NCBI RefSeq assembly: GCF_002994745.2
Contig: NC_037094.1
Span: forward strand, 69,978,819 to 70,042,818
Direction of reading: 5' to 3'
Source: Rosa chinensis
Lineage: Eukaryota > Streptophyta > Magnoliopsida > Rosales > Rosaceae
Length of the DNA: 64,000 nucleotides
Shown here: piece by piece, positions 13,280 through 24,408 of the stretch
Layout of the letters: every line of letters starts with the position of its first letter
How positions within the stretch are numbered: the stretch's first letter is position 1
Made by a program: the position numbers and the translations under genes
The notes under the pieces: model-generated
Databases searched by the model: none
Told to the model about the DNA's origin: nothing
The model's input: only the letters and a program-made list of their open reading frames with translations

Positions 13280-14340
13280 CCTAGATGCTTTGCTCGTGTT
13301 TTCTTTCGTTCTCGTCTGGTTGCGCCGTGGAGTTGGTGCAGGCCTTTGGCCGCGCTGTCGCAAGTTGTGTGCAGTCGGACGGGTTGCTTGCTTTATGAGT
13401 GTATCCATTGCTCGAAGCCTGGAGTCAGAGCGTGTGTTTCTTAATCTCTCTCGGTGTAAGGAGGCTGTTGTATCTGGAGCTGTGTCGGGGCTGAGGATTG
13501 AGATCGGACCAGCTTTGGATCTTAGCTGGATTGGAGTGGCGTCTTGCTATGGTCAGAGGGTGTACCAAGATCGACGGTTTGCTGGTTGGGATTGTTGGCT
13601 TGATGGCGATTCTCTGTTGTTCGAATCAGGTACTGATGTAGATCCATGGGTTTTGGGTGGTTGGGTAAATGGAGGTGCGCGCTAGGACTGGCATGTGTAG
13701 GCACACTGGTGGTGGGGGTCTAGTGGTAGGGCGATAGGTATAGTGGTGGGGCAACAATGCTAGTGCAGTGGTTGACTTGGGCCGAGAGAGAGGTGCACCT
13801 TGCTGGCCTACCTAATCGGGCTTGGGTATTGCTAGTAGGCCCATTCTGGGTTGACTGGGCTTGGAAGTTGTCTTTAGGCCTGGTTTTTGTTTTATTGCTT
13901 TATGTTGATGTTATTTCTTAGTTAGTAATGGCTATGCGAATAGTAAGTCCCTCTTGAGTTGGGGTAGGGCGTAGGATTTCTACCTGCGGACTAGTCAGTC
14001 AAGCAGTTGGTTTGGCAAGTTTTAGACCGGTTCTTGGAAAGATCTGACCGGTTCTAGAATCGTGAGATCGAGGTGCTGCTGCTAACAAAATTTGGTGGCA
14101 ATCGGAGGTCTGGAAGGTAGTGAACGGGCGAAGTTTTTGCTGCGGGTAATTTGGAGCTTCCAGTGGCCAGTTCGGTAGGTTTCATGACATTTCTGGTCGT
14201 TCTGCCATCAGTTCTGGATTCATGCTTCAAGGTATGCGGCGGAGGCAGAAAGGGTTTCAAGGTTTTGTATTCGGATTTAGTGTTTTAGCTTCTTGAATCA
14301 GGGTTTGGCTATTTGTTTCAGGGTTAGGGCTTCGTGCTGA
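13280..14340. repeat. GC-rich repeat-derived segment
   Basis: Includes an open frame at 13290-13685 whose product, rich in Val, Gly, Trp and Cys, matches no family I know. The right part (about 14020-14345) resembles the leader region next to a Copia 5' LTR: it ends in GGGCTTCGTGCTGATAACG, the same primer-binding-site context seen at 21849-21868. Confidence 0.35.
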
Positions 14341-14345
14341 TAACG

Positions 14346-14522
14346 TGTTTAAGGAAAATGAAATTGAGAGAGAATTTGATGTGCTTTCATTGATAATAGG
14401 GGCCTCTTTATATAGAGGATTACAAACATAGAATCAGAGTTATACATGGAAAGGTAATCGTACAATGATTGGATATCTACAAATTATATCTCTAAGAATA
14501 TCTCTCACATAAACCCTATTAC
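14346..14522 (-). mobile_element. Copia LTR fragment
   Basis: Starts TGTTTAAGG directly after the TGCTGATAACG primer-site context. It shares the block TTGATAATAGGGGCCTCTTT and ATATAGAGGATTACAA with the LTRs of the complete Copia element at 15808-22086. It is broken at its right end by the Gypsy LTR start at 14523. Confidence 0.65.
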
Positions 14523-14915
14523 TGTTGGAATAGATACCGCCTAGGCACAAATATCGGAAGCACAAAACTCACTACCTACTTAAAATAATGCCGATAACGC
14601 CTAGACATGATGCCGATACCATACACTTGTGATATCAGGTAGGTTACAGATAGTCCCACCTTGAAAACAAAGGGGTGACAAGCCCATACCTACACTATAT
14701 ATACATGCATCTCCACTCATTCAAGGTAAGGCACCATTCTCCATTTACTTCTACCTAATCTACATCCTTACATATATCTGACTTAAGCATCGGAGGGTCG
14801 AAGGCTGGGTACGCCGGTCTTCCCTTTGACCTTCGTTCATGGTTGGCAGGTATGGAATTCAGAGATAGAAGCTCTCACGACCACCCCGTTTCTACCACAG
14901 AAACATTTGGCGCTA
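14523..14915 (+). mobile_element. Gypsy (Tat-like) LTR fragment with primer-binding site
   Basis: Begins TGTTGGAATAGATACC and has GCACAAATATCGGAAGCAC, both similar to the LTR of the Gypsy element at 51961-61918 read on minus. Contains the conserved block ATCTGACTTAAGCATCGGAG. It ends AGAAACA followed by TTTGGCGCTATC, a primer-binding-site sequence like the TTTGGCGCTAGAAAG beside the intact element's 5' LTR. Only a few tens of bases of internal region remain. Confidence 0.6.
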
Positions 14916-15802
14916 TCAAAAGGGGACTCTCAAGTGGAAAACATTCTTTGGGCCAGACACATATTCTGGATTTACTTGAACAAAAACAAAAAAAAACTTT
15001 ATGTACAAAATTTTCTTTTAAACACCTCAAGTAAATTCAATTTCCACAATAATGACATATCATAAAGGAAAACTACAGTGCAGTGATTAGTCCGGCTACG
15101 CTGGGATACACTGCATGAGGGTGTGTGTGTGGTTACTACTGTCATCCAAAACCTTAAAAAAAAAAAAAAAATAAAGGAAAATTAAGGGAAACCCAGAAAG
15201 CCTCTAGTAGCTACATTAATTTTTGGAAGTACCACATGATGACACAAAGATAAAAGATTGCTTGTAGAGACCATATACAGTGAAAATTAAGAAGCATGTA
15301 AATTATTTTCTACTCATATTCCATTAAGAGAAACAAAACTATGTACATCTATTATTCTCATTCTCTAGTAAACTAGAGATGATCAATTTGAGCTTGCAAA
15401 TTAAAAGTGGCTGAAGAGAAGACCCACGACAGTCCACGAAGAAAAGAATGGAAGAACCGCCTTGCACGACCAGTTAGTGAAGATCGTAAGTGGCTTCTGT
15501 GGGGAGTGGGATAGGTCAGAGAAAGAGAGAAAGGGGAAGTGGCGGGAGGTTTGTATTTGCTTTGGACGTTTGAACAACCGTTGGGGCAGAGGCTGGCTGC
15601 AATTTTTTTATTTAGGCGGATAAGCCCACAGAGTGGGGACTAGTAAATGATCCAACTAAAAAATATAGCCAAGGGCTTCGCTGCTGCAGTACTAGACCCA
15701 ACAAAAGGCCCAAATTACAACAAATCCTACAATAGACCAACCAACAAAACTTAAACGGGGCCTTCGCCTCAAATCTTAATCAAAACAATAATATATAAAT
15801 AT
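14916..15802. other. Spacer, no gene seen
   Basis: Contains a short GT repeat and an A-run (15117-15172). No element ends were identified. Confidence 0.35.
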
Positions 15803-15807
15803 ATATA

Positions 15808-16025
15808 TGTTTTAGAGAAACTGAATTTGAGAGGAATTTGCTGTGTATTCTCATTGATAATAGGGGCCTCTTTATATAGAGGATTACAATGCATAGAATC
15901 TCAATCATACAAGGAAAGTAATTCTACATTGATTAGGATTCTAGATCCTTCTAATTAAATCCTATTACCACTAGGTCAAGTAACCTAGAGTTTGGGCTAA
16001 ACACAAATTAGGTTTTCCTTGAACA
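15808..16025 (-). repeat. 3' LTR of the young Copia
   Basis: 218 bp, TG...CA on plus. It carries a TTTATATAGAGG box. The polypurine tract lies just outside at 16026-16034. Confidence 0.95.
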
Positions 16026-16034
16026 CTCCCCCTT

Positions 16035-19000
16035 GTGTTGCCCAAACGCGGTGCTTCTCTCGTTGCCTCGTTAAAAACCTTGCCGAGTAACAAAAACCCA
16101 GTGGGACAAAAATAACCTCGGTCGAAGGGGAAAAAGAGCACAACACACCCTTCACGATTCGAGGCGAACATGTAGACATCTCCCCCTGATGTCTGCGCCT
16201 CCCCCTGATGACTACGATCATGGGAGTTCAGATAATTGCTGCAAGCCAATTCTTGCCACATGTTTCTCGAACGTGGATTTGGGCAATGACTTAGTAAACA
16301 AGTCTGCCTCACTGTCCTCAGATTGAATCTAGTTCACTTTGATCTCGAGGAGTGTCTGTTGTTGCTGATTATGCTTGGTGTTGTCGCTTTTGATGTAGTC
16401 TTGCCTCATTTATTCAAAACAAGTAGCATTATCTTAAATGCTCGTAGGCTCATCTGTGGTAGACTTCAAACCACAATTGTTCGAACATGCGTAATTATGG
16501 ATCCAATCCATATACATTCACGAACCACTTCGTGAAGAGCAATGATCTCTGCATTGTTCGAAGATATAGCGACTAGGATCTATTATGTAGACCTCCAAGA
16601 TGTCACGGTCTTTTCCCATGGTGAACACTTAACCGGATTGGGAATGACCATTGTGTGGGTCAGAGAGATACCCAACATCAGCAAAACCTTCCAAAACACA
16701 TGTCGTTTTGGGATGGGGATAGAGAACGCAGGCCAGCGTTGGCGGCGTTTCTGGTGTGTGAGGGGTCCGAATCCATCATCTCTTTGTAGGGATAGAACAA
16801 GCCCATATCATTCATACATCTCAAGTATCGAAAGATATCTTTTACACTAATCCAATGGCGTCGCGTTGGCGCAGAGTTATATCTAGCTAACAAGTTCACA
16901 ACATATGGGATGTCCTGTCTTGTGCATTGGGATAAGTACAATAATGCGCCTATTGTACTAAGTAAGGCACTTCTGCCTCTAGCACATCTTCGTCATCTTC
17001 CTTTCGACGAAGAGGATCCTTTTCAGGATCAAGACTACGGTCAATCATGGGGGTGCTCGAAGGCTTGACCTTGTCAAAATGCCTAAGCATCTATCGACAC
17101 GATGCTCAAGTTCCAAACCGAGCCATAATCGTGTTCTCCCAAAATCCTTCATCTCAAACTACGGATTTCAAGTGTTCAGCGGTTTCCCTTAACTCTTTAA
17201 GGGGTTCTAATGAAGATCATGTCCAACATGAACCGCGATAGAATCCAAAACTTGTCATAGAAACGCGTGGGCATATCCCTTCCCAATGAAGTAGTCACTT
17301 TAGTGAGCGTTTCAACCTCTTTGTAAACGCGCTCCGTGGTCTAGAGCCTCTTGACTTGGGTAAATGAAGTTCACCATGAACCTTCATGTATATTCCGTAT
17401 CTAGATCCCTATAGAGATACGTAGTGACCACTTTTGTAAGCTGCATGTTCAGTTATTCGGAAACTACCAAACAGACAAGGTAGTGGAGTGCAGTGACATC
17501 CACTACGTGAGAATATGTCTCATCGTAGTCAATTCCAGGGCGTTTTGTGAGAACCCTTGCGCCATAAGGTGAGATTACCATCTCTTTTTCTCACTACGCT
17601 TTCTAACGAAGACCCATTAGTCAACAGGTTTTATATTAGGAGATGTTGGCATCTCTAGCTCGAAAACCTTCCTCTTCGTTAGAGAATCCATCTTAACCTG
17701 GATCGCATCTTTCCATTTAGGCAAAAAACTCTCTACGTTGGCATTCATTCATTAACGGAGCGTGGTTCGATATCATCTGACTCAACAAACTCATGCGCAA
17801 CGAAATACGCAACTACATCATCAATTATGATGGAGTTTTTATCCCACGTCTCATGTACACTAGTGTAAGTTTCATAGAGCTCTTTATTCTCAGGAATAGG
17901 TTCTGACATTGAGGCGTCCCCCAACGATAACCATAACCCGGAAGATTCTCATGAGACGGATTTTGAGTCTTGATGATCAAAGGATTGGAATGTGCCAAAG
18001 TATCCTTCGAACCCACGGGCCTCCCACGCATCCTAGCTGGGGCCATGAACTGTAACGCCAGAGTGCCACTTTCTTTGGCATTGGCGCCATGCCTACCTCC
18101 ATGTAAGGTGGCGCTACGTCCTCTCGTAGGGACGTCCTTCCTTGCAGGCATGTTTGCAGCATATTTGTGTGATCTCTTCACTTTAACAGGGATCGAGATG
18201 AGACATAGTGGGGACAGACTACGACAATTCCTGTCGTTCCTGTTGAACATTCGTGTTCTTATCTCCCCCTAACGACGAGAAGACTGTCTCATCAAAGTGA
18301 CAACCCGCAAATCTAGCGGTAAAGAGATCGCCTTGGAAGGGCATTAAGAGGCGGACGATTGTTGGAGTCCTAAATCCAACGTAGTTGCCCATTCGTCTAT
18401 AAGGACCCATCATAGAGCGCTGTGGCGGCGCGATTGGCACATAAATGGCTCACTCAAATGTGCGTAAGTACAAAATACGTGTACCCAGTCACTAGCTGTA
18501 ACGCAGAAGTACATTGAGTGGCGGTAGGTCATAGACGAATTAGCATAGCTGCATGTGATATTGCATCACCCCAAGCAGATATAAGGAGGTTGGTGCGCAT
18601 TACCAATGTCCGGACTACCATCGTAGTCGTTTCCGCGAGACCAATTGGGTGTGTACATGGGAATGTGATGTCCAACATCAAGCCCATTGCAATATCCATC
18701 GAAAGTCTTTCGATGTAAACTCTCTAGCATAGTCAAATCCAATTGACTAAATAGGATGATTCGAGGAGTGAGCCCGTTGTTGTATGATATGTGCTAGGAG
18801 TGTAGCATAAGCAACATTACAAGTGGACAATGGCACAACACGTGACCAGTGTGTTTGCATGTCAACCAACATCATGAGATATTTAAACGTCCGCAAGTTG
18901 GTTGAATCAATCCACAAAATCCCTACGGATTCTTTGTGAGAACAGAATGAGTAATGTCATATCCTTTGCATAGGACGGTCTCAGTCCTAATTTCCCTAAG

Positions 19001-19835
19001 GAACAGGCTTTAGTAAAACGAGTGAGAGGCTTTAGAAGCAACCAATGAGAATTTTGGTTAGGCCTGAGCGTTTGAAACGCTATTTTGAAACAAGTTGGTG
19101 ATTGCAGCATCACCTAGGGCGCCATCACCATGATGGACGCCATCCATGGAGTCATGGATAGGGACTACGCCAGCCCTAGGCTGGTGGTGGACAGAGGCGG
19201 TGCCCTAGGCAGCAGCGTCGGTCACACTTAGTCTAGAAATCAACTTGTGATTCATGCTTCGTTTCGCTAGAAAGAAATGATGTCCATGTGAAGTCTTTTG
19301 TAGACGGATCATCATATCATGACTAGGATGATCTATCCTGTCGTGACAAAGCCAATATGTGTCTAAATCCAAGAGATCTTCTCTAATAACTTTATTGGAT
19401 TTAATAGCTCGAATAGTGACATAAAGTCCACTAGAGAGACACATAAACTTCTCTAAGATGCGTCTTTGTTCGCAATCATTAGAGGTAATGCAAAGGAACT
19501 CATTTCCGTTCTCTACATGCATTTTCACATGGAATTCGTTGGCTATTCATAGGTGTGATTTTCCCTATGAGCGTAGAGAGCTTTTGAGACAATAATCAAG
19601 GTGCCTTTTGGCAAGGGGAACTTGGGCTATTCCATGTCCTTGAATTAATATTGATGGCCTAGCCATCGTAGTCACAAAGTAATATGCTTAGAATCAAAAT
19701 TGAGTCATAATGAAAAGCACTCGAAATTTTATTCATAAGCCAACGGAGTACATCATTGTTTCTATGATCAAAGAAAATCTAATCCAATAAAAATTAATAT
19801 GGCAATCGCCTTCATCTCTTGGAAAATAAGAAGAC
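16035..19835 (-). pseudogene. Copia pol remnants
   Basis: Scattered minus-strand frames keep recognisable pol pieces in the right order. A gag-pre-integrase piece at about 19390-19290 reads CHDRIDHPSHDMMIRLQKTS. A late-integrase or linker piece near 18060-17990 has RGRPVGSKDT. The reverse transcriptase/RNase H junction at 16941-16790 reads MYLSQCTRQDIPYVVNLLAR, then SAPTRRHW..DIFRYLR. Stops and frameshifts separate every piece, so no polyprotein can be made. This contrasts with the near-identical LTRs. Confidence 0.85.
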
Positions 19836-20924
19836 TTAATCAAAATCGCCAGTTTCTGGGTCTTGATCCTTGAAGTCTTCCACCCTTAGATCTAGATCGC
19901 CATCTTGATCTTCTTGTGCCATGTAATTCGCTTCCCTTGCTTCACGATACGTCTTGTATGCGTTTGCAACATTCTGGGGTGCGGTACATGTTTTGGCCCA
20001 ATGTTCAGTTGATCCACATCGAAAACAAACATCATTATGGTCAGGCTCCCTTGATCGAGGCGCCATTGGGGCGCGATTTGGACGACCTATCCTCTTGGTG
20101 GCGTTACCACCATGGTCGGAGGCTCCCCCTCTCTCTCTCTTCACACGTTGACCTCTACGGTTCGGTGCACGCCTCTCTTGGCGATTTCCTTCCTCTTTAG
20201 GGGAAATATATGGACCAGAGTGTCCAGAATTGTCCTTATCCTTAGGGTTTCGCTCCTTGCGTCCTCCATTGGGGGTGCGACTATAGTTAGACTCCGGAAT
20301 AGGCTTAGTTCCCACGGGTCTAGCATTATAGTTCTTCACAAGAATATTGTTGTGCTTTTCAGCTACGTTCATGGCGCCAATGAGCTCATGAAACCTTGTG
20401 ATAAGTCCTGCATTTACATCAATCCGATAATTCTTTGAAATCATCAGTGCAGAGACGGGGAAGGTAGAGAGAGTCTTCTCGATCAACATCGTATCAGTTA
20501 TGGCTTGGCCACAAAACTCCATCAGAGACTTGATACGAAGAGCTTCCGAGTTATAATCAAGCACAGACTTGAAATCACAAAAGCGGAGGCTATGCCATCG
20601 TACTTCTAAATCAGGAAGCAGGGAGTCACGAACGTTGCTAAATCGCTGCTCAAGTTCTACCCATAGCTTTCTTGGGTCTTCCTCATTGAGGTATTCATTT
20701 TGGAGCGCGTCATTCATGTGCCTTGTCATGAGAATTATGGCTCTAGCTTGTTTTGCTTCGAAAGCAGTAGCTTGCTCAATGGAGAGCACGTTCTGACCAG
20801 GCTCTTGGATGGCTCCCAGAAGTCCATCAGCCTTAAGATGTTGGTGCACATCTCGGACCCACCTATGGTATCCTGCGCCAGTTGTTTCTAGTGGAACGAA
20901 GTTCAACTTGTGCAGGTTACTCAT
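19836..20924 (-). CDS. gag: Copia Gag (UBN2 type) with zinc knuckle
   Basis: Structural protein of the retrotransposon. The open frame continues upstream to 20939, but the first sensible ATG is at 20924-20922 (MSNLHKLNFVPLETTGAGY), giving about 362 residues. The N-terminal W..W/L-rich region and the LWVELEQRFSNVRDSLLPD segment are typical of Copia Gag. A basic, Arg/Gly-rich stretch (about residues 220-300) precedes a CCHC zinc knuckle CFRCGSTEHWAKTC near residue 305, and an acidic tail follows. A splice-acceptor-like TTTTTCAG lies directly upstream of the ATG. The frame is intact and could still be expressed, although pol downstream is ruined. Confidence 0.85.
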   Translation of the reverse strand: MSNLHKLNFVPLETTGAGYHRWVRDVHQHLKADGLLGAIQEPGQNVLSIEQATAFEAKQARAIILMTRHMNDALQNEYLNEEDPRKLWVELEQRFSNVRDSLLPDLEVRWHSLRFCDFKSVLDYNSEALRIKSLMEFCGQAITDTMLIEKTLSTFPVSALMISKNYRIDVNAGLITRFHELIGAMNVAEKHNNILVKNYNARPVGTKPIPESNYSRTPNGGRKERNPKDKDNSGHSGPYISPKEEGNRQERRAPNRRGQRVKRERGGASDHGGNATKRIGRPNRAPMAPRSREPDHNDVCFRCGSTEHWAKTCTAPQNVANAYKTYREAREANYMAQEDQDGDLDLRVEDFKDQDPETGDFD

Positions 20925-21868
20925 CCTGAAAAACAACACAAGGTTAGAGTTAGTTTCGGAGCGAAAAGGCTACCACGAAAAACTATTAAATTTCTGAGCG
21001 TAGTCTCTTCCAAGAAAATCCGATTCCAAGAAGGGTTTTCGATTAGATCGAGACAACGATGTATTTGGTCGATCGTTTTCTTCTCAACAAACTCTAAGTT
21101 TGGAGGACTCTACAAGCTCCGAGCTTGGAGTGAGCACGAACCCCCACAGTTCGGCTTTTGGTCTCCCCTATGTAGAGAAAGGGGGGGTAGGAGAAGGGAT
21201 GTTGGAAGTCCCCGAGAAAAGAAGAAGAAATAAAAAAAAAACTTCAAAAACGGGAACTTTTAGAAAAGTTTACCTTGAAAAATAGCCGGAAATCTTGACC
21301 GGAAAAGTCGTTGAAGATGGCCGGAAAAGTGGCCGGAAACTGGTGGCCGGAGCTAGGCAGGGTTGCTGCAGGGGCTGTGCAGGAGGTTTGCGGAGGCTGT
21401 GCAGGGGCTGGCAGGCAGATGCTCGGCAGGTGCTAGGCAGCTGTCGGCAGATGCAGGCACAAGGGTGCGCAGGTCTCGGCAGGTGTCGGCGGGGGCTATG
21501 CGGAGCTTTCGGCAGATGTCGACAGGGGCAGGCACAGGGGTGCGCAGGGTTCGGTAGGTGTCTCGGAAGCTCTCGGCAGGAGGCTTGCAGGGGCTGTCGG
21601 CAGGTCTCGGCAGATGCAGGCACAAGGCTCGGCAGATCTCGGCAGCTGCTCGGCAGGGCTCGCAGGGGCAGGCATAAGGCAGGCATAGGGCAGGGGCCGG
21701 TTCGATTTTTCCGACGGCCGGTTCAGGGGTTTTCCGGCCGGTTCCGGTGGTTCCGCCGCAGGTTTTGGGCTCCTTGGGAGTAGGGCTTCGATATGTGGGG
21801 CGGTGGTTGCAGGATTTTGGAGGTTACGAAATTAGGGTTTTCAGGGTTAGGGCTTCGTGCTGATAACG
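20925..21868 (-). other. Copia leader with low-complexity GC-rich tract
   Basis: Untranslated leader between the 5' LTR and gag. Positions about 21340-21690 are built from degenerate copies of short motifs such as TCGGCAG, GCAGGCACAAGG and GTGCGCAGG. They give long but meaningless open frames on both strands. The primer-site context TGCTGATAACG lies at its right edge. Confidence 0.7.
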
Positions 21869-22086
21869 TGTTTTAGAGAAACTGAATTTAAGAGGAATTT
21901 GCTGTGTATTCTCATTGATAATAGGGGCCTCTTTATATAGAGGATTACAATGCATAGAATCTCAATCATACAAGGAAAGTAATTCTACATTGATTAGGAT
22001 TCTAGATCCTTCTAATTAAATCCTATTACCACTAGGTCAAGTAACCTAGAGTTTGGGCTAAACACAAATTAGGTTTTCCTTGAACA
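21869..22086 (-). repeat. 5' LTR of the young Copia
   Basis: 218 bp, matching the left LTR at all but one position by eye. It contains the promoter for minus-strand transcription. Confidence 0.95.
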
Positions 22087-22091
22087 ATATA

Positions 22092-22595
22092 TATATATAT
22101 ATATATATTTAATCAAATAAGGGATTAAGCGATGTTAGCTCCTTGGAGTCAAACAATGTAGGGCACAAGTCCCATCCTCGATCCTGAAACAGAGAGATTT
22201 GCCACACTCTAGGAACTCACTGCCCTCCCCCTATTTTTATTTTATTAATAACATGAAAAAGAAAATACAACCTAAAGAAGGAGGGGACATAAAATTACTT
22301 ATCCCAAGAATGAGAAAGAAAGACAAAAGGAAGTGAAAAAATTGATAGTAAACCTTAATAGTTGAAAGATACTTGCGATTTGCAAACAATTGATATTGGT
22401 AGACGTAGAAGAAGTAAGGATGTTTGATAAGTTGATATTAGACTTGAGAGAAATGGAAATGAAGAAGAGTTAAGAGAGACCATCCGAGAGTGTAAAGTTG
22501 AAGTTTGTCTATAACCTACTTGGGACGACCTCGTATACGTACTATCAATTATTTTTTGTTTAACTATATGTATGTTTATATATTTATATATATAT
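22092..22595. other. AT-rich spacer with AT microsatellite
   Basis: An AT dinucleotide run continues from the Copia target site (22087-22108). No gene seen. Confidence 0.4.
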
Positions 22596-22599
22596 CATG

Positions 22600-22885
22600 T
22601 CCGATCACAAACGGACGTCCGCACTATCGCTAAAATGCGGACGTCGACACAGGAGGTCGGGGTTGCAGGTTTCTGGGCAGCGACCTCACCTGCAACTACA
22701 GGTTCTGGGCAGCGCTGCAAACCGGTCGCCGGCGACTCCACCCGACGGCAAACAGGCTTCGCAGACCCCTGGCCTCTGTCAGGTAAGCCGCGCCGCGCCG
22801 GGCCATCGACGCTTGATTGAGGCCAGAGGACCGACGTCCGCACTTTTTTTGGGTTGCGGACGTCCGCTCTCAAAAGGCTCTGTGT
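22600..22885. mobile_element. GC-rich fold-back (MITE-like) element
   Basis: An island of high GC in AT-rich surroundings. Its left end reads CGGACGTCCGCACT..ATGCGGACGTCG, and its right end carries the inverted counterpart CGACGTCCGCAC..TTGCGGACGTCCG. The arms are about 40 bp each and contain palindromic GGACGTCC cores. The interior (22640-22830) has gene-like GC content but no recognisable product. No target duplication could be assigned. Confidence 0.5.
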
Positions 22886-22889
22886 GTGT

Positions 22890-23590
22890 GTGTGTATTTG
22901 GGCTAGGCTTACGTTAAGTATGTGAACATTTCCCATTTTGGAAATAGGTCATTGGAATCACCATGGGGCCAGACGAAGATGTCGATAAAAATACTGGAGA
23001 TGTTGCTCCATACATCCATTTTATAAATAACACTGAAATGCGCAGCAGTTAAGCATTGAGGATATCACCGAGCTAAAGACGGAAAAGAAAAGCTCTAAAG
23101 AGGCCTGTGATGTTTGATTACGAGGGTTCAAGGTCGTAAATCCAATTACATATGGGCAATAGAGAAAAACCAGAATGAACAAAGAAAATGATCAATGGAC
23201 AAACTTGCCATAGGGATGTATAGAGCTGCCAAAGCAACAGATGGAGCCATTAGAGATTGAGATTTGCCATCATCGACTCTTAATGTTAGTCACTCAAAGA
23301 AATAGAAAACTCTTTTAAATTTTAAAAATTTTAATATATCTGTGTGTGTGTCTTCAGAGTTGTATGAGGCCAAAAAACATAAAAATAAAAGGTTAAGGAT
23401 TTATACCATATTTTACATGGAAAAAGTCACAAACAATACCTAATTTTTTTTTTTTTTTGGCAATCAAAATAATTTATTAAATAAAAGAGATAGCACATAA
23501 GGGGAGGGACATGAAGCCAAGACCCTTTAGAGGAAACAATTAAATCAAAAGGAAACCAAACATAAGTAAGAAAAAGCAGAGCTGATTGAA
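22890..23590. other. Spacer, no gene seen
   Basis: AT-rich. A GT run at 22883-22895 is the only structure noted. Confidence 0.35.
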
Positions 23591-23596
23591 TCAAAA

Positions 23597-24300
23597 ATCA
23601 AGACGCACAATCAGGAGAGTATTTCTCTCAACCGAGTCTTCTACAGCACCCTAGCCCCCTTCTCTAGCCTCTAACCTCTTTCTATCGCTTCCTCCTCTCC
23701 ATGGCCTCCATAGATACTATCACAACAAGATTTGTTGCTCCTCTTGCTCTCGCAGCGAGTGGTAGCGCACCGAATCTGGGAAATATTGGCGGTGGTCCTG
23801 TGTGCAGGTCCTCCCAATCTTTTCTACTTGGAAAACGTTTGATCCAGGGTGACAATGATGTGCCTCTTATCACTCTAAAGAAGAAGACTAGTAGACCGTT
23901 GGAAGTAAGAACAAGAGCCAACATCCCAGTAACTGCAATTGGAGGTTCAGTTTCTAGCCCTAGAGATAAGGGCAAAGGAAAGCCTTAGGCTTTCATAGTC
24001 TCTTATCTACCACTTGAAATTGGGTTGTCTATTACTTTCTTCTTAGTTTACTCTAGTTGTACACCAATTGAGGTCTCTAAGCGACTAGATTTACTTTTCA
24101 AAGAGGGGTTAGTAGTAAGGACTTGATTTCTTGTTGTTTAGGCTGAGCATATGTGTTAACAGTGCAGGTCACCTGTCTTTTACTTGGCGGCTTGTGCCAT
24201 TTAGTTATTTTGGTATGAGACAGTATCTGAGGTACGTGCCTTCTGGCCATGGATAAGTAATGAAGTTCACTATTTTCTCAAAAAAGATCAAGACACACAA
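23597..24300 (+). mobile_element. Short non-LTR (LINE-derived) retroposon with TSD
   Basis: Flanked by near-identical direct repeats ATCAAGACGCACAA (23597-23610) and ATCAAGACACACAA (24287-24300), with one mismatch. The body (23611-24286) ends in a LINE-like 3' tail, ATTTTCTCAAAAAAG. A 14-bp target duplication and an A-rich end indicate target-primed reverse transcription. It contains one 95-codon open frame but no reverse transcriptase, so it depends on another element. Confidence 0.75.
23701..23988 (+). CDS. Open frame in LINE-derived retroposon, 95 aa
   Basis: Starts MASIDTITTRFVAPLALAAS at a good-context ATG (CCATGGCC) and ends KGKGKP before TAG. Ser/Ala-rich N-terminus, basic centre (LKKKTSRPLEVRTRA). 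It could be the truncated beginning of a LINE ORF1 joined to the 3' end, but I do not recognise a domain. Whether it is translated is unknown. Confidence 0.4.
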   Translation: MASIDTITTRFVAPLALAASGSAPNLGNIGGGPVCRSSQSFLLGKRLIQGDNDVPLITLKKKTSRPLEVRTRANIPVTAIGGSVSSPRDKGKGKP

Positions 24301-24408
24301 CGGGCGTTCGATTATGGGTAGGGTAAGGATCTCGTGAATCTCTTTTGGTCTTCAATTTTTTATTTTGGGACTTTGAGAAAGACTTAAGAAGATTCTCATC
24401 TTTCCTCA

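Larger units (their letters stand above)
15803..22091 (-). mobile_element. Complete Copia retrotransposon, young
   Basis: The element is 15808-22086 (6279 bp). Both LTRs are 218 bp (15808-16025 and 21869-22086). By eye they differ at a single base (G against A in the AATTTRAGAGG context). The 5-bp duplication ATATA flanks it at 15803-15807 and 22087-22091. Transcription runs on minus: a purine-rich PPT (AAGGGGGAG) abuts the left LTR, and a CGTTATCAGCACGAAGCCC primer-site context abuts the right LTR. Gag is open; pol is present only as remnants. Confidence 0.95.

Noticed and set aside
13290..13685. 131-aa plus frame
   Set aside because: GC-rich repeat sequence, no homology recognised, no splice or promoter context; kept only as part of the repeat segment.
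21270..21783. Long open frames on both strands rich in Arg, Gly and Cys
   Set aside because: They arise from the degenerate GCAGG/TCGGCAG repeat in the Copia leader, and all frames stay open because of base bias.
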